Shown one piece after another: positions 1 through 7,976 of a DNA stretch of 64,000 bases. The DNA is from Paraburkholderia sp. BCC1886 (GTDB taxonomy: Bacteria > Pseudomonadota > Gammaproteobacteria > Burkholderiales > Burkholderiaceae): positions 236,997 through 300,996 of the forward strand of contig NZ_CAAJGK010000118.1 in the NCBI RefSeq assembly GCF_900996245.1, in the 5' to 3' direction. Both the position numbers and the translations under genes were made by a program. Positions within the stretch are counted from its first letter, which is position 1, and each line of letters opens with the position of its first letter. Below the pieces are notes generated by a model. It made no database searches, was not told the DNA's origin, and was given only the letters and a program-made list of their open reading frames with translations.

Positions 1-507
1 TTCGATCGTGCGTCCGAGCCGGTTTTTGACTCCATGACCCCACGCGTGAACGTACGCGCCCGGACTCAGATAAGCGCTCAACTCCGCGGCAGCGTGCGGC
101 GGCATGCGCAGGGACGTACCGTCGTCCAGCAGCGCCCCACGCAATTCGCCCTTCGGACCGAAAAGCGACAGCACCACTTCGCCGGACGCGTCCATCGGTG
201 TGCGTTCGACAAGCGGCTTGTGATGCTTCTCACCGTGGTGATGCGGACCGTCGTCGAGAATCAGCACGCCGTCCCGAGTGGTGAGGGAGACGGCGGCGAT
301 CATGTCGGCATCGCGAGGCTTGACGCCGCGTACGCGAACGACATCGCCGAGTGCCACGTGACGCGCGAGTTGCTTCGACAGATGCGGCGGAAAGTGAACC
401 TGACGCGAGCCGATGAGGAGACCATCGACTTCACCGTGCGGATTCAACAGGAAACGCGTGACTTTGCCGCGTGTTTCCGGAAGGCTGGCGGGATCGATCC
501 AATGCAT
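1..507 (-). CDS. Partial protein with lipoprotein-like OB-type repeat domain (3' end outside window)
   Basis: The reading frame opens with ATG at 507 (M-H-W-I-D-P-A-S) after an AGGA ribosome site and runs open for 169 codons to the window edge, so its C-terminus is missing. Residues about 17-60 contain RFLLNPHGEVDG and VHFPPHLSKQL. The same pattern (RFLTNPDGDVDG, FPPHMSSQL) occurs in the lipoprotein encoded just upstream, so the two are paralogues or share a domain. Unlike that neighbour, no signal peptide or lipobox is visible, so it is probably cytoplasmic. A short gap (66 bp) and the same direction suggest one operon. Function is unknown; an OB-like beta-barrel ligand-binding role is only a guess from the alternating beta pattern. 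Confidence 0.72.
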   Translation of the reverse strand, partial: MHWIDPASLPETRGKVTRFLLNPHGEVDGLLIGSRQVHFPPHLSKQLARHVALGDVVRVRGVKPRDADMIAAVSLTTRDGVLILDDGPHHHGEKHHKPLVERTPMDASGEVVLSLFGPKGELRGALLDDGTSLRMPPHAAAELSAYLSPGAYVHAWGHGVKNRLGRTIE

Positions 508-573
508 GTTCTATGTCCTGTGTGAAGGTAATCGTCTGTGAATGTGAGTCGAGGCTGGCCGGATAGCCCGGTC

Positions 574-1308
574 TCAAGGCATCGGCGCCTTGCGGTCGTA
601 GAGCGGAGTCAGCTTGCCCGGCGAGCCGAATGCGGTCGCCTGCAGCGCGGTGCCGTACTGATTGCGCGTGCCATAGCCTTGCGCCGACACCGTCGCGCCG
701 GTACGAACCAGAGTCGCAAACTGTTGGGCCACGGGTGGCGTGAGTTTGATCACCGTGCCGTCCGAGAGGATCACACCATCCGGTTCGCCGCGCGGCGCAG
801 TCGTGACTTGCGCCACCTGTCCTTGAGCGCTCAGACGCGCAAGGCCTTCGCCGCGTGCCGCGCGCGGCATCGGCCTCGCGCCCGGCAGCGCGGGTGCGTC
901 CATCAGTTGCTGGCCGCTTCGCGTATCGGTGATGCGCTGGGCAGTCAGGTTGCCCCCTTTGTCGCGCGTGCCGCTCACCTGCACGCTATCGCCCTGGCGA
1001 ACAGCCGAGGTCAGTTGCGAGCTCATATGCGGTGGAAAGCGCACGAGCTTGCCATCGTTGGTCATGAAGCCGTCGACATCGCCGTCCGGATTAGTCAGGA
1101 AGCGCACCACGGTGACCTGCGTGGTGGCGACAGAAGCAGCGTCGGCGAGCGGACCTGGCGAAGGCTCCGCCGCGACGGGCGGTGGTGCCACCGTCGCAAC
1201 GGGCTGAGGTGGAGGTTGTAGCTGAGTCTGTGCCGAGCATCCGGCGCTCGCGGTGAGAACGGCTGCGAGCACGACGATTCGCAAGCTGGGGTACTGATTC
1301 GATTGCAT
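574..1308 (-). CDS. Lipoprotein with two OB-type repeat domains, function unknown
   Basis: This 244-residue protein has a lipoprotein signal: a charged start, a hydrophobic stretch (residues 11-20) and lipobox S-A-G-C with the acylated Cys at 24. A Pro/Ala-rich linker (30-55) leads to two related beta-rich domains (about 64-128 and 160-226). Domain 1 carries RFLTNPDGDVDG and FPPHMSSQL; domain 2 carries GEPDGVILSDGTVIKLTPPVAQQF. It is expected to be membrane-anchored facing the periplasm. The start is supported by AAGGAG seven bases upstream. A near-consensus sigma-54 promoter lies 33-48 bp upstream, and a sigma-54 activator gene lies behind that. I do not recognise a named family with certainty. 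Confidence 0.85.
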   Translation of the reverse strand: MQSNQYPSLRIVVLAAVLTASAGCSAQTQLQPPPQPVATVAPPPVAAEPSPGPLADAASVATTQVTVVRFLTNPDGDVDGFMTNDGKLVRFPPHMSSQLTSAVRQGDSVQVSGTRDKGGNLTAQRITDTRSGQQLMDAPALPGARPMPRAARGEGLARLSAQGQVAQVTTAPRGEPDGVILSDGTVIKLTPPVAQQFATLVRTGATVSAQGYGTRNQYGTALQATAFGSPGKLTPLYDRKAPMP

Positions 1309-1340
1309 GATTCACTCCTTGTGCGTAGCGAGGAGCTATT

Positions 1341-1356
1341 TGCAAGGGCTATGCCA
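1341..1356 (-). promoter_or_regulatory. Predicted sigma-54 (-24/-12) promoter
   Basis: On the minus strand the sequence reads TGGCAT-AGCCC-TTGCA. The canonical form is TGGCACG-N4-TTGC[A/T], so the GG and GC elements sit at exactly the required spacing, with two mismatches in the less critical C and G positions. Transcription would begin near 1330, about 20 bases before the lipoprotein ATG at 1308, leaving room for its AAGGAG site. The gene just upstream encodes a GAFTGA-containing sigma-54 activator, which makes the call much more credible. Confidence 0.72.
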
Positions 1357-1379
1357 TGCGAGCACGCCCGATGGCTCGG

Positions 1380-1440
1380 GGAACCGGCCGTTGAAGGCAC
1401 GTAGAAGTGTCGGGAAACCCGACAGCCTATGTCCGGTTCC
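1380..1440. promoter_or_regulatory. Nested inverted repeats, possible upstream activator site
   Basis: An inner perfect dyad at 1408-1424 (TGTCGGG-AAA-CCCGACA) sits inside an outer 8-bp dyad, GGAACCGG at 1380-1387 and CCGGTTCC at 1433-1440. The inner dyad lies about 50-70 bp upstream of the -24 element, the usual position of enhancer sites for NtrC-type regulators. It also lies 38-54 bp beyond the regulator stop codon, so the inner dyad could instead form part of a transcription terminator, although no T-run follows on the minus strand. Confidence 0.5.
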
Positions 1441-1461
1441 TTGACGATGCCGGACTCGTGC

Positions 1462-2835
1462 TTAAGCGTCGGAGATGCCGAGCGTTGCCATGCGCGTATA
1501 GAGCGACTGGCGGCTGATGCCGAGACGGCGCGCCGCCTCGGCACGATTGCCCGCGGCCGCCGAGAGCGCACGCACGATCAGCGTGCGCTCCAGATGCGCA
1601 ACTGCTTGCGGGAGCGGAAGTTCGAGCAGCGTGGCGGGAATCGCGTCAGCCGCGTTGTCCGCGGTGTCTTTCATCGCGGTCAGGAAGACGAAGTCTTCAC
1701 GCGTCAGCACCTGTCCAGGCGCGAGCGCGCTCGCCCGCTCGATCGCATTGGCAAGCTCGCGGACATTGCCCGGCCACGCAAACGTGGCGAGCAGGCGCTG
1801 TGCATCGGCCGAAAGATGTTTGCGCAAGACATCGGACGATGCGCCCGCGAGAAAGTGCTCGGCAAGCGGCAGGATATCGGCCACCCGCTCGCGCAGCGGC
1901 GGCATATGCAACGGAATCACGTTGAGCCGAAACAGCAGGTCCTGCCGGAAAGTACCCGCCTCGACCATCGAAGCGAGATCGCGATGGGTCGCCGCAACTA
2001 CACGCACATCGACCGTCACGAGCCGGTTCGTTCCCAGCGGCGTGACTTGCCGTTCCTGCAGCACGCGCAGGAGTTTCGCCTGCATGGGTAGCGGCATATC
2101 GCCGACTTCGTCCAGAAAGAGCGTGCCGCCATGCGCCTCCTCGACGCGCCCCCGCCTGTCGCTTTGCGCGCCCGTGAAGGCACCCTTGCCATGCCCGAAG
2201 AGTTCGCTTTCGAGTAGCTCGTGCGGAATGGCCGCACAGTTCACCGCGACGAACGGTCCGCTTACCCGCGCCGACGCGCGATGCAGTACGCGGGCCGCGA
2301 TTTCCTTGCCGGTTCCCGTTTCGCCGGTAATCAGCACGGTCGCATTTGCGGCCGCCGCGCGGCCCAGGCGCTTTTGCACTTCGCGCATGCTTTCGCTCAC
2401 GCCGAGCAGTTGCGGCTCGCGGGACGTGACTTCGTCGGCGAACACTCGGGCGGCGGGTGCGCCAGATTGCGCCGTCAGAATGCGCTCGAGGAGCGCGGCG
2501 ATCTCGTCCCGCCCAACCGGTTTCGTCAGATGCTCGAAGGCGCCGAGCCGCATTGCGCCGATGGTGTTGTCGCTGGTCGCATGTGCGGTGAGCATCACGA
2601 CCGGGACGGTTTGCAGGCCGGGCATCCTGCGCAGCGAGTCGAGCACAGCAAGGCCGTCCGCGCCGGGCAGGCGGAAGTCGAGAAAGATGCACGCGGGCGC
2701 TGGACACTCGTGCAACTGCGCGAGCGCTTCTTCGCCCGAGCGTGCTTCGGTCGGCGAATGGCCGAGATCCTGAACCGTTTCAGCGAGGCCTTCGCGAAAC
2801 GCGTCGTCGTCATCGATGATCAGGATGGTCGCCAT
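1462..2835 (-). CDS. Sigma-54-dependent response regulator, NtrC family
   Basis: This is a 457-residue, three-domain regulator. Residues 1-120 form a receiver domain with the acidic cluster DDDD near residue 8, phospho-acceptor D53 and conserved K in LTKPV. Residues about 145-375 form the AAA+ sigma-54 activation domain with Walker A GETGTGKE and the sigma-54 contact loop GAFTGA. The C-terminus is a Fis-type helix-turn-helix (NRAEAARRLGISRQSLYTRM). I chose the ATG at 2835 (MATILIIDD) over one seven codons upstream because receiver domains begin this way. It overlaps the kinase stop by 16 bp, so the pair is translationally linked. It probably activates the -24/-12 promoter just downstream. Confidence 0.93.
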   Translation of the reverse strand: MATILIIDDDDAFREGLAETVQDLGHSPTEARSGEEALAQLHECPAPACIFLDFRLPGADGLAVLDSLRRMPGLQTVPVVMLTAHATSDNTIGAMRLGAFEHLTKPVGRDEIAALLERILTAQSGAPAARVFADEVTSREPQLLGVSESMREVQKRLGRAAAANATVLITGETGTGKEIAARVLHRASARVSGPFVAVNCAAIPHELLESELFGHGKGAFTGAQSDRRGRVEEAHGGTLFLDEVGDMPLPMQAKLLRVLQERQVTPLGTNRLVTVDVRVVAATHRDLASMVEAGTFRQDLLFRLNVIPLHMPPLRERVADILPLAEHFLAGASSDVLRKHLSADAQRLLATFAWPGNVRELANAIERASALAPGQVLTREDFVFLTAMKDTADNAADAIPATLLELPLPQAVAHLERTLIVRALSAAAGNRAEAARRLGISRQSLYTRMATLGISDA

Positions 2836-4295
2836 GGCAACTCGATAACAAAGCACGTCAGGCTGGAATCTTCCGCAAGATAGGCGCGGCCGCCATGCGC
2901 CGACGCTATTTCACGCACGACGGCAAGACCCAGGCCCGAGCCGTCCGGACGCCCCGTCACGAAAGGCTCGAAGATCCGCTCGTGCTCGGCCTGGCTGACG
3001 CCGGGACCATTATCGACGACTTCGAGCCTGAGCCTTTCGCCTTCGTTCGTCCAGGTACCGTAGGCGCGAACGGTCACGTTTCCGCCCGACGGCACGTGCC
3101 TGAGTGCGTTCACGAGGAGATTGTCCAGCGCGCGCGCCAGTTGGACGGGATCGAAAAAGGGCTGGCTCCTGCTCGCGGCGACTTCTGCGCGGAGCACGAC
3201 ACTCCTGCTCCCGGCACGCGCTTCGTGCGTCTGGATGATGTCGCCGAGCCACGCTGGCAGGTCGACCTCGCACGCGCGCACCGTCACCGATTGCGTCAGC
3301 GCCAGCAGGCTCGTCACCTGAGACTCGATGCGGCCCACCTGCTCGATGACGCTCTTCAACGCGGCTTCCCGGCGGGCGCCATCACCGGCGAGCGCGTTCT
3401 CGGCCTTCAGACGCATCGCGCCCGCCGGGTTGCGGATTTCGTGCGCGATTTGCGCCGCCATTTTTCCGAGCGCGCTGAAACGTTCTGCTTCCGCGAGCCG
3501 CCGGTTCAGCGCGTTCGCGTCGCGCGTAAGCCGTTCGGCGCGGTCGGTATAGCGGTTGAGCGCATCGACGATCTGATCCAGATCACGCTCGCCCAGCCGG
3601 TCGAGCCGTTGGCCGCGCTCGAAGTCGCCCGCGGGCGCGAGCGACAGTTCGAGCCGCGTGAGGTTGCGCTTCCATCGCCTGAGCGTCAGTGCCAGAAAAA
3701 TGGCGAGCACGACGATGATGCCGAGCACCCCGGCGAGGATGGTCGCGGCCCGCTCGCCGTATGGACCGAGCGGAGGCCGTGCACGGGTCAGCGTCCATGC
3801 AAACAGTCCCGTGTGACGCGGCACAGGGCAGGCCACCGCGAGCACGGCATCCGCCCCGCTCGGCACGCTCTCGGCCTGCAATTGTCCATTGCTCGATGCG
3901 CTTCTCAGCGCACGCAGAATAAGCGGTGTCTCCGCCTCCGGGATGTCACGCTTGACCCCGCTACCGCCATAGGTGGGAAACGCATAGGCGACGAAGCCGC
4001 CGGAGGCACGCGCATTGGTCCAGAAACCGCCTTCGATGCCATCGGTCTGGATCAGCACGAGATCGAGCACTGCGTGCATGAGCTCCACATTGGTCTCGTC
4101 CGAATGCTGCATCGAAAGGTCATAGCGCGAGGCCACCGCAGTGCAGGCGGCTGCCGCCTGCTGCTTTGCTGCTACCACACGCTCGCCGAGCGCCGACGAC
4201 AACATGAGCCAAACCGCCACGCTCAGAAGGCCGCACAGCGCGGCGATCAGGGTCCACAGCGCAAGTAGCTGGGTGGAGAACGACGGTTTCGGCAT
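2820..4295 (-). CDS. Membrane sensor histidine kinase
   Basis: This 491-residue kinase partners the overlapping response regulator. Transmembrane helices at about 9-32 and 182-204 flank a periplasmic sensing region of about 150 residues that I cannot assign to a known sensor fold. A linker leads to the dimerisation and phospho-acceptor helix with H285 in AHEIRNP. The ATPase domain shows the N box (DNLLVNALRHV, near 391-401), G1 box DNGPG (428-432) and G2 box GSGLGLA (452-458). The HExxNP form is typical of kinases paired with NtrC-type regulators. The stimulus is unknown; proximity to oxygenase genes is only circumstantial. Confidence 0.93.
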   Translation of the reverse strand: MPKPSFSTQLLALWTLIAALCGLLSVAVWLMLSSALGERVVAAKQQAAAACTAVASRYDLSMQHSDETNVELMHAVLDLVLIQTDGIEGGFWTNARASGGFVAYAFPTYGGSGVKRDIPEAETPLILRALRSASSNGQLQAESVPSGADAVLAVACPVPRHTGLFAWTLTRARPPLGPYGERAATILAGVLGIIVVLAIFLALTLRRWKRNLTRLELSLAPAGDFERGQRLDRLGERDLDQIVDALNRYTDRAERLTRDANALNRRLAEAERFSALGKMAAQIAHEIRNPAGAMRLKAENALAGDGARREAALKSVIEQVGRIESQVTSLLALTQSVTVRACEVDLPAWLGDIIQTHEARAGSRSVVLRAEVAASRSQPFFDPVQLARALDNLLVNALRHVPSGGNVTVRAYGTWTNEGERLRLEVVDNGPGVSQAEHERIFEPFVTGRPDGSGLGLAVVREIASAHGGRAYLAEDSSLTCFVIELPWRPS

Positions 4296-4392
4296 GAAGG
4301 ATCAGCGAGCGAAGAGAGGTAGCTCGCTGTGAAGCAATTCTTCTGCCAGACCTGAGGAGATTGGAACCGCACGCTGGACGATGGGGTGACAA

Positions 4393-5226
4393 TCAATACG
4401 GCCGGTCACCCAATATCGTCGCGCGATGCATGATGCGCCGCGCCGGGCGGTAATCGTCCACCGCATAGTGGCTGGTCGAGCGATTGTCCCAGAACGCGAT
4501 GTCCCCTGACGCCCATCGCCAACGCACGCCGAAGTCCGGGCGTGCCTGATGGGCGAACAGAAAATCGAGTAACGCCTTGCCCTCCTGCTCGGGCAGTTCG
4601 TTGATCTCCGTGGTAAAGCCTTCGTTGACGAACAGCCCCTTGCGTCCGCTTTCCGGATGCGTGCGAAGCACCGGATGACTCAGCGGCGGATTCTTGAGGC
4701 GTGTCTCGTTCCAGCGCTGGGTGTCCGCGGCGGTCAGGCCGAACCTTTTGAGCGGAAAGCTTTTGGTGAAGTCGTGCGTCGCCGTCAGACCTTCCAGCAG
4801 GACCTTCAGTCGGTCCGAGAGCGCGTCATAAGCCGCGAAGCTGCTCGCCCATAGCGTGTCGCCGCCGCTCTGCGGCAACTGCCGCGCAACCAGCACCGCG
4901 CCAAGCGGAGGCGTGGCCGAAAACGTCACATCGGTGTGCCAGATGGCATTGTCTTTCAGGTCGACCGATTCGGTGTCCAGCACCAGGATCTCGCTCGCCT
5001 CAGGATGCTGCGGATAGATAGGATGCGTATGCAGTTCGCCGAAGCGCGCCGCAAAGTCGCGGTGCTGACGCGGTGTGATGCTCTGCTGACGGAAGAACAG
5101 CACCTGATAACGCACCAACGCCGCGCGTAGTTCCTCCAGCGCATCCGCACTGACCGGCTGGCTCAGATCGATGCCTTGCACCAAAGCGCCTAACGCGGGT
5201 GCAAGACGGGTCACAGTCAGGGTCAC
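4393..5226 (-). CDS. TauD/TfdA-family 2-oxoglutarate-dependent dioxygenase
   Basis: The protein (277 residues from the start used here) is strongly TauD-like, an Fe(II)/2-oxoglutarate enzyme that hydroxylates the carbon next to sulfur in sulfonates, releasing sulfite and an aldehyde. The facial triad is visible as H97 and D99 (WHTDVTF) and H253 (SHYAVDDY), and the co-substrate Arg as R268 (MHRATILGD), matching H99, D101, H255 and R270 of E. coli TauD. An upstream TTG at 5247 would overlap the preceding stop. I prefer the GTG at 5226 because AAGGAG lies five bases before it. It is co-transcribed with the LLM monooxygenase upstream. The substrate may be taurine or another sulfonate or sulfate ester. 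Confidence 0.9.
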   Translation of the reverse strand: MTLTVTRLAPALGALVQGIDLSQPVSADALEELRAALVRYQVLFFRQQSITPRQHRDFAARFGELHTHPIYPQHPEASEILVLDTESVDLKDNAIWHTDVTFSATPPLGAVLVARQLPQSGGDTLWASSFAAYDALSDRLKVLLEGLTATHDFTKSFPLKRFGLTAADTQRWNETRLKNPPLSHPVLRTHPESGRKGLFVNEGFTTEINELPEQEGKALLDFLFAHQARPDFGVRWRWASGDIAFWDNRSTSHYAVDDYRPARRIMHRATILGDRPY

Positions 5227-5243
5227 GCCCACTCCTTCAACGC

Positions 5244-6587
5244 TCAATTAAACGCATGCCGTGCGTGCTTTTCATCAACGACCTCAGCGGATTCGAGAGC
5301 CGGCAGTTCGAGATTCGAGCGCAAATCGCCACCACGGTAGTCGGTGTCGATCAGGTTACGCCTGCGCAATTCCGGCAATAGTCCGTTCAGCAGCAGGTCT
5401 TCCTGATCGGGCTGACCCAGGCCGTGCAGCGACACGACGTCGACGAGTCCCGCGCGATACCGTTCTTCGATCGCATCCGCGAGTTGTTCAGGCGTACCGG
5501 CAACGGACCAGTGCCCGGTGTCCTGCGCGCGGATGATCAGCTCGCGCAACGTGAGCCCTTGCAACGCATAACCGCGAAAGATCGCGACACGCCCGCGCCG
5601 GCGATTCACGCTTTCGATGTCCGGCAACAGCGCGTGAGGCAGCGGCCGGTCAAGCGGCAGGTCGCTCAGCACGTTCAGGTCGATACCGCCGCCGAGCATG
5701 TCGGCAAGCTTGAGCCGCCCCTGTTCGTAATCGATCTTTTCGTGTTTCTCGCGCAGACGTCGCGCGACGTCCGCATCCGACTCGCCAATCAGCGAATGAA
5801 ACGAGTTCATGACGAACGGCAACCGGTTCGCACGGCCGAACCCGATCGCCTGCCGGCGCAATTCGGTCACGAAGGTTCGCGCCTCGTCGAGTGTCGGCTG
5901 CGATGTGTAGACGACTTCGGCGTAACGTGCGCCCAGCGTCACCCCGCTCGCCGACTGCCCCGCCTGGAACAGCACCGGCCGCCGTTGCGGCGGCGGTGGC
6001 ACGTTGAGCGGCCCCTGCACCTGAAAGTGCTTACCGCGATAGTCGATCGCGCCGAGCTTGCGCGGGTCGACCGACACCGAGCCTGCCGCAGTGCGTCGTG
6101 CGGCCGCCGGATCGTTCGCATCGAACAATGCGTTGACCACTTCGACGAACTCCGTCGCGCGCGCATAGCGGCGCTCGGGATCGGGCAATCCGCCCTCGCC
6201 GAAATTCTCCTCGCCGACCGACGACGTGACCGCGTTCCACGCGGCACGGCCTCCGCTCACGTGATCGAGTGTGCCGATCAGCCGCGCGATGTTGTACGGG
6301 TGATGGTAGGTCGTCGATACGGTTGCAACGAGCCCGATCGACGAAGTCGCCTGGCTCAACGCGGCGAGCGCGACGATCGGCTCTTGGCTGCCGGTGTTGC
6401 CGGCGAGGCCTGCCTGATCGGCCTGAAGCAGGTCTGCCGTGAAGAGCCCGGTGATCTTCTGCGCCTCCGCCTTGCGCGCCAGCGCAGCGGCTCGTCGAAT
6501 GCCCTGTGCGACGTCTTCGTCACCGCGCGCATAGAGCACGTTACCCGCGCCAACGAGCGTCTTTAATCGCCTGGTTGGGACGTTCAT
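5244..6587 (-). CDS. LLM-class flavin-dependent monooxygenase (NtaA/SnaA/DszA type)
   Basis: This 447-residue protein belongs to the bacterial luciferase superfamily. These enzymes use reduced FMN from a separate reductase and O2 to oxidise sulfur- or nitrogen-containing substrates. The TIM-barrel signature TVSTTYHHPYNIARLIGTLD with DHVSGGRAAWN (108-118) and the FQAGQSASG segment are characteristic of the NtaA/SnaA/DszA group. It is the first gene of a minus-strand pair, its TGA just upstream of the TauD start, and is divergent from another LLM gene. The pairing with a TauD-like enzyme suggests organosulfur oxidation. The exact substrate cannot be read from the sequence. Confidence 0.88.
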   Translation of the reverse strand: MNVPTRRLKTLVGAGNVLYARGDEDVAQGIRRAAALARKAEAQKITGLFTADLLQADQAGLAGNTGSQEPIVALAALSQATSSIGLVATVSTTYHHPYNIARLIGTLDHVSGGRAAWNAVTSSVGEENFGEGGLPDPERRYARATEFVEVVNALFDANDPAAARRTAAGSVSVDPRKLGAIDYRGKHFQVQGPLNVPPPPQRRPVLFQAGQSASGVTLGARYAEVVYTSQPTLDEARTFVTELRRQAIGFGRANRLPFVMNSFHSLIGESDADVARRLREKHEKIDYEQGRLKLADMLGGGIDLNVLSDLPLDRPLPHALLPDIESVNRRRGRVAIFRGYALQGLTLRELIIRAQDTGHWSVAGTPEQLADAIEERYRAGLVDVVSLHGLGQPDQEDLLLNGLLPELRRRNLIDTDYRGGDLRSNLELPALESAEVVDEKHARHAFN

Positions 6588-6752
6588 GCAGCAATACCAC
6601 CGTTTGAGCGGAGCCGGGCGGGAAGCCGCGCCAGGCCAAGTCGAGCCTGCATGGGGAGTCCTTTGTATACGATCGAACGGCGCTCACCTTACCTCACTGC
6701 CCCCTACGGACCGGAACAAATATTTTCGGCTTTCGATATTCCTCGTGATTGT

Positions 6753-6782
6753 TTGACCCGCCCATACACGAAGCAAAATAAT
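6753..6782 (+). promoter_or_regulatory. Candidate sigma-70 promoter for the plus-strand LLM/ABC operon
   Basis: A TTGACC (6753-6758) is followed after 18 bp by AATAAT (6777-6782), matching the -35 and -10 consensus at five of six positions each. It sits in an unusually AT-rich island between divergent LLM genes, about 60 bp before the ATG at 6843. No experiment supports it. Confidence 0.45.
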
Positions 6783-6792
6783 CTCGCATCCC

Positions 6793-6835
6793 GAATCGAA
6801 TCAACTGTTTCGATTTCGTCGTTCCTATTCGATTC
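6793..6835. repeat. Inverted repeat in the 5' leader of the LLM/ABC operon
   Basis: GAATCGAAT at 6793-6801 and its exact complement ATTCGATTC at 6827-6835 form a 9-bp dyad separated by 25 bases. It lies downstream of the candidate promoter and ends eight bases before the ATG at 6843. It could be an operator or fold into a stem that affects translation. No T-run follows, so it is not a standard terminator. Confidence 0.5.
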
Positions 6836-6842
6836 CTTTCTC

Positions 6843-7976
6843 ATGACCTATCGAGCCAGCGTTGCCGGTCACGCTTCATCGAAGCCCGGTTTCAGATTGA
6901 GCGTGCTGGACAAGAGCCCGCTCGCCGCCGGCGAAAGTGCCGTCGACGCGCTCGGGCGCAGCGTCGCGCTCGCCCGCGCCGCCGATGCCTGGGGCTATCA
7001 CCGTTACTGGCTCGCCGAACATCACAACACGGCGGGCCTCGCCTGCCCTTCGCCGGAAATCCTGATTGCGCACGTGCTGGCGCATACCCGGCGTATCCGG
7101 GTGGGCTCGGGTGGCGTGATGCTGCAGCACTACAGTCCGTACAAGATCGCAGAAAATTTCAATCTGCTGGCCGCGCTTGCGCCTGGCCGCGTCGATATGG
7201 GTATCGGCAAGGCGCCGGGTGGGCTGCCGCTGTCGACGCGTGCTCTGCAAACGTCCGGCGAGTCGTCGCACCGCGCCGATTTCGCGGAACTGGCCTCGGC
7301 GCTGGACCGTTATCTGCGCGCGACCGATACTCCGCCCGCCGGCCACGAGGGCAACGAAACCGTGCTGCGCGCGACGCCGTTACCGCCGGAATCGGCAAGC
7401 CCGTTCCTGCTCGGCGCGAGCGTCGACAGCGCAGCGCTTGCGGCCCGCCTCGGCTGGGACTTCGTCTATGCGGCGCATATCAACGCGGCAGCCGAGAACA
7501 TCCAGCAGTCGCTCGATCGATACCGGTCCGCATCCGGTGGGCGTGTGCCGCTGCTCGCGATTTCCGTCGTCGTCGCGCCAACGCGAGCCGAAGCGGTGAA
7601 GCTCGCCGAAGGCTTCCGGCGTTTTCGCGTGCAGGTCGGCGATGGTCCCGCCGTGAACGTCGGCAGCCTCGAACAGGTCGAGGAATTCGTGCGTCAGTCG
7701 GGCGGCGGTGCGCATCGGGTCGAAGAACGCGAGGCCCATATCGTGCACGGCACGCGCGACGAAGTGCTGCGCGAACTCGGCGAACTGCAGCAACGCTACG
7801 GCGTGGAAGAGTTCATCGTGGATACGCCGATCTCAGCGGCCGCGCCGCGCATCGCATCGCTGCGCCTTCTCGCGGGTGGCGCCGACCCATCGAACGCCAA
7901 CCAGTCGAACACCACGCTAGCGACACAAGCCCCAACGCCCATCGACGCGGCTCACTCCTTCGCTCCGGCAGACTGA
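6843..7976 (+). CDS. MsnO8-type LLM-class oxidoreductase (luciferase family group 1)
   Basis: This is a 377-residue protein of the LLM superfamily. The conserved LSVLDKSP start, YWLAEHHN (residues 55-62), VGSGGVMLQHYSP and GRVDMGIGKAPGG identify the MsnO8-like group, thought to act with FMNH2 although most members have no known substrate. The open frame extends back to 6651, but only the ATG at 6843 places the conserved N-terminus correctly and follows the candidate promoter. Its TGA overlaps the next ATG (ATGA at 7976), so it is coupled to the GNAT gene and heads an operon that includes a complete ABC transporter. Confidence 0.9.
   Translation: MTYRASVAGHASSKPGFRLSVLDKSPLAAGESAVDALGRSVALARAADAWGYHRYWLAEHHNTAGLACPSPEILIAHVLAHTRRIRVGSGGVMLQHYSPYKIAENFNLLAALAPGRVDMGIGKAPGGLPLSTRALQTSGESSHRADFAELASALDRYLRATDTPPAGHEGNETVLRATPLPPESASPFLLGASVDSAALAARLGWDFVYAAHINAAAENIQQSLDRYRSASGGRVPLLAISVVVAPTRAEAVKLAEGFRRFRVQVGDGPAVNVGSLEQVEEFVRQSGGGAHRVEEREAHIVHGTRDEVLRELGELQQRYGVEEFIVDTPISAAAPRIASLRLLAGGADPSNANQSNTTLATQAPTPIDAAHSFAPAD

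Noticed and set aside
1517..2773. A 418-residue plus-strand open frame
   Set aside because: It is antisense to the NtrC-type regulator and has the Ser/Arg/Ala composition of a shadow frame in high-GC DNA.
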